Positions 24,574 through 34,043 are shown, counted from the first letter of the stretch. The stretch: DNA of 64,000 nucleotides from Pseudomonadales bacterium (GCA_024234615.1 JACKNY010000001.1:396001-460000); one strand, 5' to 3'. The notes: generated from the letters alone by a model not told the origin. Translations and numbers: made by a program.

Positions 24574-26835
24574 ATGCTAGATACCCTGCGCAGCATCGTA
24601 CAGGAAGTTAATTCAGCGACGGATCTGCGATCCGCAATGGAGATTGTTGTCGATAGAGTGCAACAAGCTCTTGGTTCTAGCGCCTGCGCCATTTATCAGC
24701 TTTCCTCCAGCCACACCCATTTTGTGTTGCGCGCTGCGCGTGGTCTGAATCAAGAGTCTGTGGGTAAAGTACGGCTTAAAATGTCTGAAGGCCTAGTAGG
24801 ACTTGTGGGTACTCGGGCAGAGCCCTTGAATTTAGATGAAGCATCTCTACATCCTAATTACCAGTACTTCCCAGAAACGGGTGAGGAAAAATTCCATTCG
24901 TTTTTGGGCGTGCCTGTTATCCACCATAGAAATGTCCTGGGCGTGCTTATTGTGCAGGATAAGAAGGCGCATCAGTTTGACGAACAAACGGAATCTTTCT
25001 TAGTCACGTTGGCATCCCAGTTGGCTGTGGTATTAGCCCATGCCAATGCGACTGGTGCGATGCGCCTTACTCAGCAAACAGGTAAAAAACGCTATGTCAC
25101 CTTCGAAGGCGGTGCTGGCGCTCCTGGCGTGGCTGTTGGGGAGGTGGTCGTGATCTATCCATTGGCGGATTTGGATGCTGTTCCCGACAAGAGTGTCGAA
25201 AATATCGAAGAAGAGCTGGCCTTGTTAAGCAAGGCTGTACGTAACGTGAAGCGCGATATCCGTGCAGTGAGCATTAAGCTATCCTCTAATTTGGGTGTTG
25301 AAGAGCGTGCACTTTTTGATGTTTATATGAAAATTCTGGATGATAACGCGCTGGCGGGAGAGGTGGTGGTTCTGATCAAGCAGGGTCAGTGGGCACAAGG
25401 CGCTTTACGAGATGTGATCGATACGCATGTACGGGCTTTTAATTTAATGGAAGACCCTTATTTGCGTGAACGCGCCTCGGATATTCGTGATCTTGGCCGC
25501 CGAATACTTTCTTACCTGCAGGAAAAGCAGCGCGAGAAACGTGAATTTCCAGAGCATACTATTTTGATTGGCGAAGAACTAACGCCGGCTGACTTAGGAG
25601 CTGTACCAAAGGGAAAACTGGCTGGTTTGGTGACGTTGCGTGGGTCCAGAAATTCACATATTGCCATTCTAGCGCGTGCTATGGAAGTGCCAACAGTCGT
25701 GGGGATTGATATCCCCTATAAACAAATGGACGGTATCGAACTGATTGTCGATGGCTACCAGGGCAAGGTATTCCCCAATCCACCGCCACAATTACGGCAG
25801 CATTTTGATGCGGTAATTCGTGAAGAAAAAGCAATGGAGCGCGGCCTGGAAGTGCTGGCGGATCTACCGGCGGAAACTTTAGACAAACACCGCATACCCT
25901 TGCGTGTGAATACGGGTTTGCTCTCTGACGTGGCGCGCTCATTAGAACGCGGCGCGGAGGGGGTAGGGCTATATCGCACTGAAGTCCCCTTTATGATGAC
26001 GGACCGATTCCCGAGTGAGAAACAGCAGCGTGAATTTTATCGTGGCCAACTGGAAGCCTTTGCCCCGTATCCGGTGACCATGCGAACCCTCGATGTGGGC
26101 GGAGATAAGCAGCTACCCTATTTCCCTATCAAAGAGGAAAATCCTTTCCTCGGCTGGCGCGGTATTCGTATTACCTTGGATCATCCTGAGATTTTTTTAG
26201 TACAAGTCCGTGCTATGTTGGAAGCAAGTGCCGGACTGGATAATCTACGTATTATGTTACCGATGATTTCTAATGTGACGGAAGTAGAGGAAGCACTGCA
26301 TCATATACACCAGGCCTATTACGAAGTTCGTGAAGAAGGTTTTGATGTGATCATGCCATCGATTGGTGTTATGGTTGAGGTGCCTGCGGCGGTTTATCAG
26401 GCCCGCGAGCTTGCCCAACGGGTTGATTTTCTTTCCGTCGGTAGTAACGATTTGACCCAGTATTTATTAGCAGTTGACCGCAATAATAGTAATGTCGCCG
26501 ACCTTTATCATTCTTTCCACCCTGCAGTGCTAAAGGCGCTACGTTCAGTAGTGAATCACGCCCACCTCGAGAATAAGACCGTGAGCATATGCGGAGAGCT
26601 GGCCGGAGATCCTGCCGGCGCGATCTTGCTGTTAGCAATGGGCTACGATGAGCTCTCAATGAGTGCTTCCAATATTTTGCGGGTGAAGGCCGCGATTCGT
26701 TCGGTAACCATGAAACATGCGCAAGAGTTGTTGGATGAAGTGTTGCAAATAGATAGTGCCGACGTGATTCAAACTTGTTTGGATAAGGCATTATCTGAAA
26801 TCGGAATAGAGACCATCGATACCCGAATTCATTAA
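24574..26835 (+). CDS. ptsP: PTS enzyme I-Ntr (PtsP), GAF domain plus PEP phosphotransferase
   Basis: PtsP starts the nitrogen PTS by transferring phosphate from PEP to NPr. The 753-residue protein has an N-terminal GAF domain (about 1-160), the HPr-binding/PEP-utiliser N region (about 170-300), the phospho-His domain (RGSRNSHIAILARAMEVPTVVG, about 350-375) and a C-terminal PEP-binding barrel (GVGLYRTEVPFM, LGWRGIRITLDHPE, FLSVGSNDLTQYLLAVDR, SICGELAGDP). All key segments are intact. It lies 14 nt after rppH and 23 nt before tauE. Confidence 0.96.
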   Translation: MLDTLRSIVQEVNSATDLRSAMEIVVDRVQQALGSSACAIYQLSSSHTHFVLRAARGLNQESVGKVRLKMSEGLVGLVGTRAEPLNLDEASLHPNYQYFPETGEEKFHSFLGVPVIHHRNVLGVLIVQDKKAHQFDEQTESFLVTLASQLAVVLAHANATGAMRLTQQTGKKRYVTFEGGAGAPGVAVGEVVVIYPLADLDAVPDKSVENIEEELALLSKAVRNVKRDIRAVSIKLSSNLGVEERALFDVYMKILDDNALAGEVVVLIKQGQWAQGALRDVIDTHVRAFNLMEDPYLRERASDIRDLGRRILSYLQEKQREKREFPEHTILIGEELTPADLGAVPKGKLAGLVTLRGSRNSHIAILARAMEVPTVVGIDIPYKQMDGIELIVDGYQGKVFPNPPPQLRQHFDAVIREEKAMERGLEVLADLPAETLDKHRIPLRVNTGLLSDVARSLERGAEGVGLYRTEVPFMMTDRFPSEKQQREFYRGQLEAFAPYPVTMRTLDVGGDKQLPYFPIKEENPFLGWRGIRITLDHPEIFLVQVRAMLEASAGLDNLRIMLPMISNVTEVEEALHHIHQAYYEVREEGFDVIMPSIGVMVEVPAAVYQARELAQRVDFLSVGSNDLTQYLLAVDRNNSNVADLYHSFHPAVLKALRSVVNHAHLENKTVSICGELAGDPAGAILLLAMGYDELSMSASNILRVKAAIRSVTMKHAQELLDEVLQIDSADVIQTCLDKALSEIGIETIDTRIH

Positions 26836-26858
26836 TGTAGGTCTGACGACGCGGCGCA

Positions 26859-27644
26859 ATGACAATCTTGCTAACTTATCTCGCTTTAGGCGCCGCTGCT
26901 GGCACCATCGCCGGGCTATTCGGACTCGGTGGAGGGATTATTATAGTCCCCGCCTTGGTAATTGCCTTTCAGTCGCAGGGTATCAGCGCTGAGCTGATCA
27001 TGCACATGGCGATCGCCTCTTCGCTCGCGACCATTGTGTTAACCTCGCTGTCCTCGATTTACGCGCATCACCAAAAGCAGGCCATTCGCTGGGAACTATT
27101 TACCTGGATTGCCCTGGGTATACTATTGGGATCCTGGTTGGGCGTGCAAACTGCGATTAGCCTGGATGGTGCAGTATTACAGATGATTTTTGGTGTTTTT
27201 TTACTGGTTGTGGCACTGATTATTGGTTTTAATATCGCGCCAGATAGGGGCCGTTCCATGCCGGGTAAGCCAGGCTTATCAATTGCCGGTATCGGCATTG
27301 GTTGGTTTTCTGCGCTATTGGGTATTGGCGGAGGCACGCTGAGCGTGCCCTTTTTTACTTGGTGTAATTTGCGGATGCAAAGTGCGGTGGCATTGGCGGC
27401 GGCCTGTGGCCTGCCAATCGCGCTGATGGGGACCTTAGCGAATATGTACGAAGGTTGGGGTATCTCGGTATTACCACCCTATAGCGCTGGATATATTTAT
27501 CTGCCAGCGGTGGCAGCGATTGCCATTACCAGCGTTCCCTTTGCCCGAATTGGCGCAAAACTCGCACATCGTTTGCCGGCGCGTCAGTTAAAGCAGGCTT
27601 TTGCGCTGGTGCTGGTAGCTGTTGGCATTAAATTTATTCTATAA
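26859..27644 (+). CDS. TauE/SafE-family sulfite/anion exporter-like membrane protein
   Basis: This 261-residue integral membrane protein has about eight TM segments and two glycine-rich repeats typical of TauE/SafE: GTIAGLFGLGGGIIIVPAL near the N-terminus and FSALLGIGGGTLSVPFF in the second half. The family exports sulfite, sulfoacetate or other organic anions; the substrate here is unknown. It lies between ptsP and lgt, as in Pseudomonas. Its stop is 16 nt before the lgt start. Confidence 0.9.
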   Translation: MTILLTYLALGAAAGTIAGLFGLGGGIIIVPALVIAFQSQGISAELIMHMAIASSLATIVLTSLSSIYAHHQKQAIRWELFTWIALGILLGSWLGVQTAISLDGAVLQMIFGVFLLVVALIIGFNIAPDRGRSMPGKPGLSIAGIGIGWFSALLGIGGGTLSVPFFTWCNLRMQSAVALAAACGLPIALMGTLANMYEGWGISVLPPYSAGYIYLPAVAAIAITSVPFARIGAKLAHRLPARQLKQAFALVLVAVGIKFIL

Positions 27645-27660
27645 CGGAGAGTTGAAAGCT

Positions 27661-28455
27661 GTGTTAACTTACCCAAGCATAGATCCTGTCGCACTTTCGG
27701 TCGGGCCGTTAAAGGTGCATTGGTACGGGCTCATGTATTTAATCGGCTTCGCGGCGGCCTGGTGGTTAGCGCGCCTACGCTCAAAACAAGATGGGTCACC
27801 GCTCAATCAAGAGCAAATTTCGGACCTCATTTTTTATGGTGCACTGGGCGTGGTAATCGGTGGTCGTTTCGGTTATGTGCTGTTCTATCATTTTGATTAT
27901 TTTTTGCAAAAACCGTTGTGGCTGTTTTATATCTGGGAAGGCGGCATGTCGTTTCATGGCGGTTTACTTGGTGTGGTTGCAGCACTCTTTATTTATGGCC
28001 GGAAGTTGGGGATAAACAGTTTTGTCCTAACTGACTTTATTGCGCCGATGGTACCCATTGGACTAGGCGCTGGGCGTATCGGCAACTTTATCGGTGGTGA
28101 ACTCTGGGGGCGGGTCTCGGATGTACCTTGGGCTATGGTTTTCCCCAACGCAGGTAATCTGCCGCGCCATCCATCGCAGCTCTATCAGTTTGCACTGGAA
28201 GGTGTGGTTTTATTTGTGGTTTTGTGGTGGTTTTCCGCAAAGCCTCGGCCACGCATGCAAGTGTCCGGTTTATTTTTGATAGGCTATGGCGTTGCCCGCT
28301 TTGCCGTGGAGTTTTTCCGTCAGCCCGATTCGCATATCGGCTTCCTCGCTTTTGGCTGGCTGACCATGGGCCAGCTGTTAACGCTGCCAATGATTTTGGT
28401 TGGATTATTTTTTATACAGTTTGGTCGCAAGCACTATCCGCTGAAAGGAAAATAA
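27661..28455 (+). CDS. lgt: Prolipoprotein diacylglyceryl transferase
   Basis: Lgt transfers diacylglycerol from phosphatidylglycerol to the lipobox Cys of prolipoproteins in the inner membrane. The signature GLGAGRIGNFIGGELWGR is present, with HWYGLMYLIGF and GGMSFHGGLLG. The start is GTG at 27661, giving MLTYPSIDPVALSVGP, which matches Pseudomonas Lgt; the longer frame from 27622 overlaps tauE. The protein has 264 residues and about seven TM helices. A lgt-thyA pair follows, the widespread arrangement. Confidence 0.95.
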   Translation: MLTYPSIDPVALSVGPLKVHWYGLMYLIGFAAAWWLARLRSKQDGSPLNQEQISDLIFYGALGVVIGGRFGYVLFYHFDYFLQKPLWLFYIWEGGMSFHGGLLGVVAALFIYGRKLGINSFVLTDFIAPMVPIGLGAGRIGNFIGGELWGRVSDVPWAMVFPNAGNLPRHPSQLYQFALEGVVLFVVLWWFSAKPRPRMQVSGLFLIGYGVARFAVEFFRQPDSHIGFLAFGWLTMGQLLTLPMILVGLFFIQFGRKHYPLKGK

Positions 28456-28497
28456 ATGAACATTGTTGACGTTAACCATCTTATTTAGAAAATCACC

Positions 28498-29298
28498 ATG
28501 AAACAGTATCTAGATTTAATGCAGGATGTGCTGGACAACGGAACTGATAAAGAAGACCGCACCGGCACGGGAACAAGATCAGTATTTGGTCGTCAGATTC
28601 GGTTCGATTTGGCGCAGGGCTTTCCTCTCGTGACCACTAAAAAATGCCACCTGCGCTCCATTATTTATGAGTTGCTATGGTTCCTGCAGGGCGATACCAA
28701 CATCAAATATCTGCAAGACAATGGTGTGTCGATTTGGGACGAATGGGCTGATGAGAACGGCGACTTAGGGCCAGTTTATGGTGAGCAGTGGCGTTCCTGG
28801 AAAAGACCTGATGGCAGCACCGTTGATCAAATTAGCAACGTGCTGCATTTGCTAAAAACCAATCCGGATAGTCGCCGCATTATGGTCGTGGCCTATAATC
28901 CGGGAGTTGCCGATGAAATGGCGCTACCGCCCTGTCATTCACTGTTTCAATTCTATGTGGCGAAGGGGAAGTTATCCTGTCAGCTCTACCAGCGTTCGGC
29001 GGATTTATTTTTGGGCGTACCCTTCAACATTGCCTCCTATGCCCTGTTGACCCATATGTTGGCGCAACAGGCTGATCTGGAATTGGGCGAATTCGTACAT
29101 ACCTTTGGTGATTGCCATCTGTATAACAACCACCTGACCGATGCTATTGTCTTTGAACAGTTAAGACGAGAACCGCGGCCACTTCCGCAGTTAACGATTA
29201 AACGAAAACCCGCATCATTATTTGATTACCGCTTTGAAGATTTCGAGGTAATGGGTTATGACCCATATCCGGCGATTAAAGCGCCCGTGGCAGTGTAA
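28498..29298 (+). CDS. thyA: Thymidylate synthase
   Basis: ThyA methylates dUMP to dTMP with methylenetetrahydrofolate, producing dihydrofolate, which FolA (encoded 1.2 kb downstream) reduces. The 266-residue sequence is nearly the E. coli length. The catalytic Cys is in ALPPCHSLFQFYV, with the Arg-containing DSRRIMVVAYNP and QRSADLFLGVPFNIASYA also present. The start is ATG at 28498 and the C-terminus APVAV is typical. Confidence 0.97.
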   Translation: MKQYLDLMQDVLDNGTDKEDRTGTGTRSVFGRQIRFDLAQGFPLVTTKKCHLRSIIYELLWFLQGDTNIKYLQDNGVSIWDEWADENGDLGPVYGEQWRSWKRPDGSTVDQISNVLHLLKTNPDSRRIMVVAYNPGVADEMALPPCHSLFQFYVAKGKLSCQLYQRSADLFLGVPFNIASYALLTHMLAQQADLELGEFVHTFGDCHLYNNHLTDAIVFEQLRREPRPLPQLTIKRKPASLFDYRFEDFEVMGYDPYPAIKAPVAV

Positions 29299-29375
29299 TG
29301 GTCTACTGTACCTTTTAGGCTATACTAAAGATCGCTTCAGCGAAGCCATCCTTTGCAGCAAATGGATCACTCATC

Positions 29376-29759
29376 ATGAGCGTTTCGAGAAAAGAAAATC
29401 GGCGTAATTACAAGCGTTATCGAACGCTAAAGTACACCGCTTTGGTGCAGCGCTGGATTGGGCTAGGTCAATTTGGCGTGCGTCGGGAAGCCGCGCTGAT
29501 CAACTTCAACCGTAACGGCGCATTGCTTTGTTGTGAGCAAAGCTATAAAGAGGGTGATCGGTTACGGTTGACCATTCAATCCGCCAACGAACGCATTTCA
29601 AATATCCATGCTTTGGTACGCCATGTTCGCCAAGTCAAAGGAGAGTGCTATACCGGTCTGGAATTTGTCGAGGGAAAAGATTTTCAGCGACAGCTTTCTG
29701 GTGAACGCAAGAGCATTTTGGCGAGCATGGAAGAGGTGATCAATCATCAATTGGCGTAG
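29376..29759 (+). CDS. PilZ-domain c-di-GMP-binding protein
   Basis: This single-domain PilZ protein of 127 residues shows the arginine motif RNYKRYR near the N-terminus and NFNRNGALLCC, an N-x-N-x-x-G variant of D/NxSxxG, then GDRLRLTIQ and CYTGLEFVEG. The second motif carries Asn where Ser is usual, so affinity may differ. It should be a soluble c-di-GMP receptor. It lies 6-18 nt before the YjdF-like gene. With FimX and FimW it is the third likely c-di-GMP receptor in the window. Confidence 0.82.
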   Translation: MSVSRKENRRNYKRYRTLKYTALVQRWIGLGQFGVRREAALINFNRNGALLCCEQSYKEGDRLRLTIQSANERISNIHALVRHVRQVKGECYTGLEFVEGKDFQRQLSGERKSILASMEEVINHQLA

Positions 29760-29777
29760 CGCTGGGTGCGTAATCCT

Positions 29778-30410
29778 ATGATTTCGTTATCTGAACGGTG
29801 GCTGTTGTTGGTGAGTTTGCTGGTGGCACTGGCGCTATCGCTGATTCATCCCTACGATGGTTTTACCTGGTTTCTGGAAACGTTGCCCGTGTTATTGGGC
29901 ATGCCGTTAGTGTTGCTCACCTTCCAACGTTTTCCGTTAACACCGTTGCTGTATCGTCTGCTATTTATTCATGCCCTGATTCTAATAGTCGGCGCGCACT
30001 ACACCTATGCGCGGGTGCCTTTGGGATTTTGGTTGCAGGATTGGTTCGATTTCTCGCGCAATCATTATGATCGCATCGGCCATATTGCACAGGGTTTTAT
30101 CCCGGCGATTTTGGCGCGTGAAATCCTGCTAAGGCGTTCTCCCTTGGTGGTGGGGAAATGGCTATTCTATATCGTCACCTCCATTTGTTTAGCCTTTAGC
30201 GCCTTCTATGAAATGCTCGAATGGTGGACGGCAATAGGCGCTGAAAAAGCTGCGGTGGATTTCCTGGGTACTCAGGGAGACGGTTGGGACACCCAATGGG
30301 ATATGTTCTTGGCGCTGTTAGGGGCGATGGCTGCGCAGCTCATTTTAGCGCGCCGTCACGATCAGGCAATTGGCGAACTTCAACGTCTTCAACAGACGCT
30401 TACTCGTTAG
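29778..30410 (+). CDS. DUF2238 (YjdF-like) inner membrane protein
   Basis: This membrane protein of about 210 residues has six or so TM segments. The conserved block NHYDRIGHIAQGFIPAILAR and the later FYEMLEWW and GTQGDGWDTQWDMFLAL identify the DUF2238/YjdF family, whose role is unknown. The ATG at 29778 is preferred; an in-frame GTG at 29766 would lengthen it by four residues. It closely follows the PilZ gene and precedes folA by about 120 nt. Confidence 0.82.
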   Translation: MISLSERWLLLVSLLVALALSLIHPYDGFTWFLETLPVLLGMPLVLLTFQRFPLTPLLYRLLFIHALILIVGAHYTYARVPLGFWLQDWFDFSRNHYDRIGHIAQGFIPAILAREILLRRSPLVVGKWLFYIVTSICLAFSAFYEMLEWWTAIGAEKAAVDFLGTQGDGWDTQWDMFLALLGAMAAQLILARRHDQAIGELQRLQQTLTR

Positions 30411-30529
30411 GCGATTTTTTTACTGCGGATGACGAGCCCCCCACAATCCGTTATTCTTCTGTCATTCCTAATTTGAGTTTTTATTCCCTGTGCTGTGAGG
30501 CACGTCAGTATTGAAGAGGCTATAGATCT

Positions 30530-31036
30530 GTGAGATTGGCACTAATCGTCGCTATGGCGGAAAACCGCGTCATCGGCATTAATAATAATTTACCCTGGCA
30601 TCTTTCCAACGACCTTAGATATTTTAAGGCAATTACCATGGGTAAGCCGGTGATTCTGGGGCGTAAAACCCACCAATCCATCGGCAAACCATTACCGGGT
30701 AGAACGAATATTGTGATCAGCACCGACGCAGGGGCCGATTTTGAGGGTTGCAGTGTTGTTTCCTCAGTCGAAGAAGCCCTAGAATTAGCTGAAAATATCG
30801 CCTTAATTGATGGCTCTTCCGAGGCTATTGTGATGGGGGGTGCACAGATATACGAACTCTGTTTGCCTTTTGTGGATCGAATCTATCTCACCGAAGTACA
30901 TGCACATGTCAGAGGTGATACCTATTTCCCGAAATTTGATCGCAGTGAATGGCAGGAAGTGGGGCGAGAGGATTTTGACCCAGAGGGCGATAATCCTTAC
31001 GAATATAGTTTTGTGGTGCTGGATAGGTTGAGATAA
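30530..31036 (+). CDS. folA: Dihydrofolate reductase
   Basis: FolA reduces dihydrofolate to tetrahydrofolate with NADPH. The 168-residue sequence has all family landmarks: LIVAMAENRVIGINNNLPWHLSNDLRYFK, with Asp27-type catalytic acid, TMGKPVILGRKTHQSIGKPLPGR and IVMGGAQIYELCLP. The start is GTG at 30530, with AGAGG upstream. It lies downstream of thyA, so the dTMP/folate cycle genes sit near each other as in Pseudomonas. Confidence 0.96.
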   Translation: MRLALIVAMAENRVIGINNNLPWHLSNDLRYFKAITMGKPVILGRKTHQSIGKPLPGRTNIVISTDAGADFEGCSVVSSVEEALELAENIALIDGSSEAIVMGGAQIYELCLPFVDRIYLTEVHAHVRGDTYFPKFDRSEWQEVGREDFDPEGDNPYEYSFVVLDRLR

Positions 31037-31072
31037 ATATATCCGCTGCTTTGCAACGACGGAGAAGCATGA

Positions 31073-31603
31073 ATGAAATTTCTTAAATATCTAATTGGAA
31101 TTATTCTGTTGATTGTGATTGTCGGACTGTTTTTGCCCGCGACTACGCATGTTGAACGAGAGGCGCTTATACAAGCACCGCCACAGGTTGTTTTCGGCTA
31201 TATCAACGATTACCGAAAATTCAACCAATGGTCGCCCTGGTTTAAGCGTGATCCTGAGGCTAAGTACGAATATTCCGGCACAGCTGCTGGTGTTGGTAGC
31301 AAGATGCATTGGGAAAGTGAGCATCGTGAAGTAGGAAGTGGTTCCCAGGAGATTGTGGAATCCAAGCCCTATCGCCATATCAAAGTGGCACTGGATTTTG
31401 GTGCACAGGGTCAAAGTGAGGCTAGTTGGGATTTAACCGAAGTCGAGTCCGCTACCCGAGTAGTATGGTCATTGGATATGGCGCATGGTTGGGACCTGCT
31501 GGGAAGAATATTTGGTTTGATGATGGATGCGATGGTTGGGCCTGATTATGAGGCTGGTCTGGAGAACCTTAAGCAACTTGCAGAAGCCGATGTGGCGGGG
31601 TAA
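31073..31603 (+). CDS. Membrane-anchored SRPBCC (START-like) protein
   Basis: The 176-residue protein has one N-terminal TM anchor (FLKYLIGIILLIVIVGLFLPA) and a START/polyketide-cyclase-like domain (VEREALIQAPPQVVFGYINDYRKFNQWSPWF, then SWDLTEVESATRVVWSLD). SRPBCC domains hold hydrophobic ligands; the ligand here is unknown. It is 37 nt after folA and probably shares its transcript. The function is uncharacterised. Confidence 0.8.
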   Translation: MKFLKYLIGIILLIVIVGLFLPATTHVEREALIQAPPQVVFGYINDYRKFNQWSPWFKRDPEAKYEYSGTAAGVGSKMHWESEHREVGSGSQEIVESKPYRHIKVALDFGAQGQSEASWDLTEVESATRVVWSLDMAHGWDLLGRIFGLMMDAMVGPDYEAGLENLKQLAEADVAG

Positions 31604-31652
31604 TCTTGCCAGTTCCACTACCGTATTGAATTTTGAAAAAGGAATCATTCAA

Positions 31653-32045
31653 ATGAAAACGCATATGGCGGTTATTATAGCTCTACTATTAATCGCACTC
31701 GGGGTGCAGGCACAGCAACCGGGTATGAGCCAGGAACAAATGATGCAGATGATGCAGCAAGCGCAGCAAATGCAGGCTTGTTTCGCCAAGGTTGATCAGC
31801 AGGCGTTGATGGCATTAGGACAAAAAGCGCAGGCAATGGAGTCAGAAATTAAGAAGCTGTGTCAAGCGAATAAGCGCAGCGAAGCGCAAAGCACAGCCAT
31901 TAAATTCGGTATGGAAATGTCGCAGGATAAAAATATCAAAGCTGCCCGCGAGTGCGGTGAAATGGCGCAGGGTATGATGCCAAAAATGAATTATCCCACT
32001 AGCGAGAAGGATCTGGACGGTCGTCATATCTGTGATGGTTATTGA
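31653..32045 (+). CDS. Small secreted Met/Gln-rich protein, unknown
   Basis: The 130-residue protein has a signal peptide (THMAVIIALLLIALGVQA, cut before QQPG) and then a Met/Gln-rich stretch (SQEQMMQMMQQAQQMQA). The mature part has four cysteines that could pair. AAGGA precedes the ATG at 31653; the longer frame to 31527 lies inside the SRPBCC gene and is not expected to be used. No family recognised; a metal-binding or chaperone-like periplasmic role is only a guess. Confidence 0.75.
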   Translation: MKTHMAVIIALLLIALGVQAQQPGMSQEQMMQMMQQAQQMQACFAKVDQQALMALGQKAQAMESEIKKLCQANKRSEAQSTAIKFGMEMSQDKNIKAARECGEMAQGMMPKMNYPTSEKDLDGRHICDGY

Positions 32046-32108
32046 TGTTAGTGAGGCTTTTCAGTCTCACTCAGATCGTTCCGTTTAAGCTTCACCCAGC
32101 TTTAAACC

Positions 32109-32822
32109 GTGTCGGATTACCGCTCTATTGTGATTCTAACCGGCGCGGGGATTTCTGCCGAATCCGGCATTCAAACTTTTCGTGATAGCAACGGTCTGTG
32201 GGAAAATCATCGAGTAGAACAGGTGGCCTCGCCGCAGGGCTTCGCTACTGATCCCGAGTTAGTCCATCGCTTTTACAACTTGCGCAGACGCCAACTCTTA
32301 TCGGGCGATGTTAAGCCCAACCCAGCCCATACTGCCTTGGCTGAGTTAGAGCGTGACTTCACCGGAGATTTACTGCTGGTCACCCAGAACGTCGATAACC
32401 TGCATGAAAGAGCGGGTTCGCAGCGCTTGATCCATATGCATGGCGAACTGTTGAAAATGCGTTGTAGCGCAACTAATCGATGTTACCCGATAACTGAAGA
32501 TTTAACGCCGAATGATTGCTGTACTTGTTGCGGTCGACCCGGACGGCTGCGGCCGCATATCGTATAGTTTGGCGAAATGCCGTTAGAAATGGAGCGCATC
32601 TACCAGGCGTTAGCCCAGTGCGATCTGTTCATCGCTATCGGTACATCCGGCCATGTTTATCCGGCCGCTGGCTTTGTGAACGAAGCCTTGCGGGCAGGTG
32701 CGCGCACAGTTGAAATCAATCTCGAGCCCTCGGCGATTAAGTCTGAGTTTAATGAGCACATTTACGGCATGGCTGGAATAGAAGTACCTCGGTTTGTGCA
32801 AAGACTATTCAAGAATTCCTAA
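32109..32822 (+). pseudogene. cobB: CobB-type sirtuin (NAD-dependent deacylase) interrupted by an in-frame amber codon
   Basis: Both halves of a sirtuin lie in one frame: GTG-started residues 1-152 (ILTGAGISAESGIQTFRDSNGLW, catalytic HMHGE, Cys-rich Zn ribbon) and, after a TAG at 32565-32567, FGEMPLEMERIYQAL...AIGTSGHVYPAAGF to the stop at 32822. In CobB the residue at this spot is the Trp of PHVVWFGEMP, so TGG has become TAG. There is no frameshift or other loss. A truncated product would lack half of the Rossmann fold. It may be a recent pseudogene, a strain-level mutation or a sequencing error. Other genes here end normally at TAG, so general recoding is unlikely. Confidence 0.88.
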
Positions 32823-32840
32823 GCAGTAGCGGAGAAAACC

Positions 32841-34043
32841 ATGAACGCAAAAATTATTCGATGCGATAACGATCTAAAACTTTATCAAAAGCTGTTGGAA
32901 ACGCCAGAGGTCAAGCGGATCAAAGAACAGCTGGATCGGCACGAAGAAAAGGGGCCCATGGGTACGCGCCGTCATTTGCTCTCTACCTCGGTACGCTTGA
33001 GCGCACAAATGGCCAGCGGACTGCACCGAATGGTCGATCAGTGTGTCGAGAAACTTGGCCTGCAGATACCGGTCGAGCTGTATGCCTACTCGAGTCCTCA
33101 GTTTAACGCTGCCTGTTTCAAGCCAGAGGAAGGCCGTTTATTTATTATGTTTTCTTCAAGCCTGTTAGAGGCGTTTGCCGAGAAAGAGTTATTGTTTGTG
33201 GTAGGGCATGAATTAGGTCATCACGTCTATCGTCACCATGATGTGCCGATTGGCTATATCCTCCAGGGCAAAGATCGCCCCAGTGCCAGTTTGGCATTGG
33301 AACTGTTCGCCTGGTCGCGTTATGCAGAAATTTCAGCGGATCGGGCGGGGGCTTTCTGTTCCGGCGATCTCGATAGCATAGCGCGTGCGCTATTTAAATT
33401 AGCCTCGGGCCTGACCAGTAGTAACGTGGTGCAATTCAGTCTTGATGATTTTCTGCGGCAGTTGGACGATATGATGGCCGCGGACGCCGAACCGGGGCAA
33501 GGTGCGCCGATGCAGGATTGGTTTTCAACGCACCCTTTCAGCCCGCTACGGGTGAAAGCACTCAAGTTGTTTGATGACTGTGGCATGCTGCGCAGTGGCC
33601 AGCAAGCGAAGACCGACTTGGAAATCAAAGTGCAGGCAATTATGAGCCTGATGGAACCCAATTATATTGAGGCGCGTACCGATACCGCCGAAACCATGCG
33701 CCGCTTATTATTTGCAGGTGCAGTGTTAGTGGCGGATGCACAGGCTGGTATCAGTCAGGAAGAAATGAAGGTGTTGAAGAGATTTTTCGGTGAAGCTTTT
33801 GATGTCGATAACCTAAACATTGACAAAATCAAACGAGAACTGCCAAATCGAATTGATGCAACCCGAGCGCAAGCGAGTATGACGCAGCGTATGCAAGTCC
33901 TGCGTGATCTGTGCATCGTCGCAAAAGCGGAAGGCGATACCTCAGCGAAAGAATTGGAAGTAATCAAGGAAATCGCCAGAGGGTTGGAGGTGCCCTGCGG
34001 CTTCGTGTATCAGTGCGTTGAAGAGAAACTAGAGCTGGATTAG
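32841..34043 (+). CDS. Cytoplasmic M48-type zinc peptidase with C-terminal TerB-like domain
   Basis: The 400-residue protein has an M48 metallopeptidase region. The zinc motif is VVGHELGHHVYRHHD (HExxH) and the third ligand is in YAEISADRAGAF. The C-terminal part (about 285-400: LLFAGAVLVADAQAGISQEEMKVLKRFF, then LRDLCIVAKAEGDTSAKELEVIKEIA) has the paired acidic helices of TerB-like domains. No signal peptide or TM segment is present, unlike HtpX. GGAG precedes the ATG. Substrates are unknown. Confidence 0.82.
   Translation: MNAKIIRCDNDLKLYQKLLETPEVKRIKEQLDRHEEKGPMGTRRHLLSTSVRLSAQMASGLHRMVDQCVEKLGLQIPVELYAYSSPQFNAACFKPEEGRLFIMFSSSLLEAFAEKELLFVVGHELGHHVYRHHDVPIGYILQGKDRPSASLALELFAWSRYAEISADRAGAFCSGDLDSIARALFKLASGLTSSNVVQFSLDDFLRQLDDMMAADAEPGQGAPMQDWFSTHPFSPLRVKALKLFDDCGMLRSGQQAKTDLEIKVQAIMSLMEPNYIEARTDTAETMRRLLFAGAVLVADAQAGISQEEMKVLKRFFGEAFDVDNLNIDKIKRELPNRIDATRAQASMTQRMQVLRDLCIVAKAEGDTSAKELEVIKEIARGLEVPCGFVYQCVEEKLELD

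Noticed and set aside
32565..32567. TAG in cobB read as a recoded amino acid (pyrrolysine or similar)
   Set aside because: Several genes in the window (for example mscS and the acyl-CoA dehydrogenase) stop normally at TAG, no recoding machinery is present here, and the site matches a single-base change from the conserved TGG.
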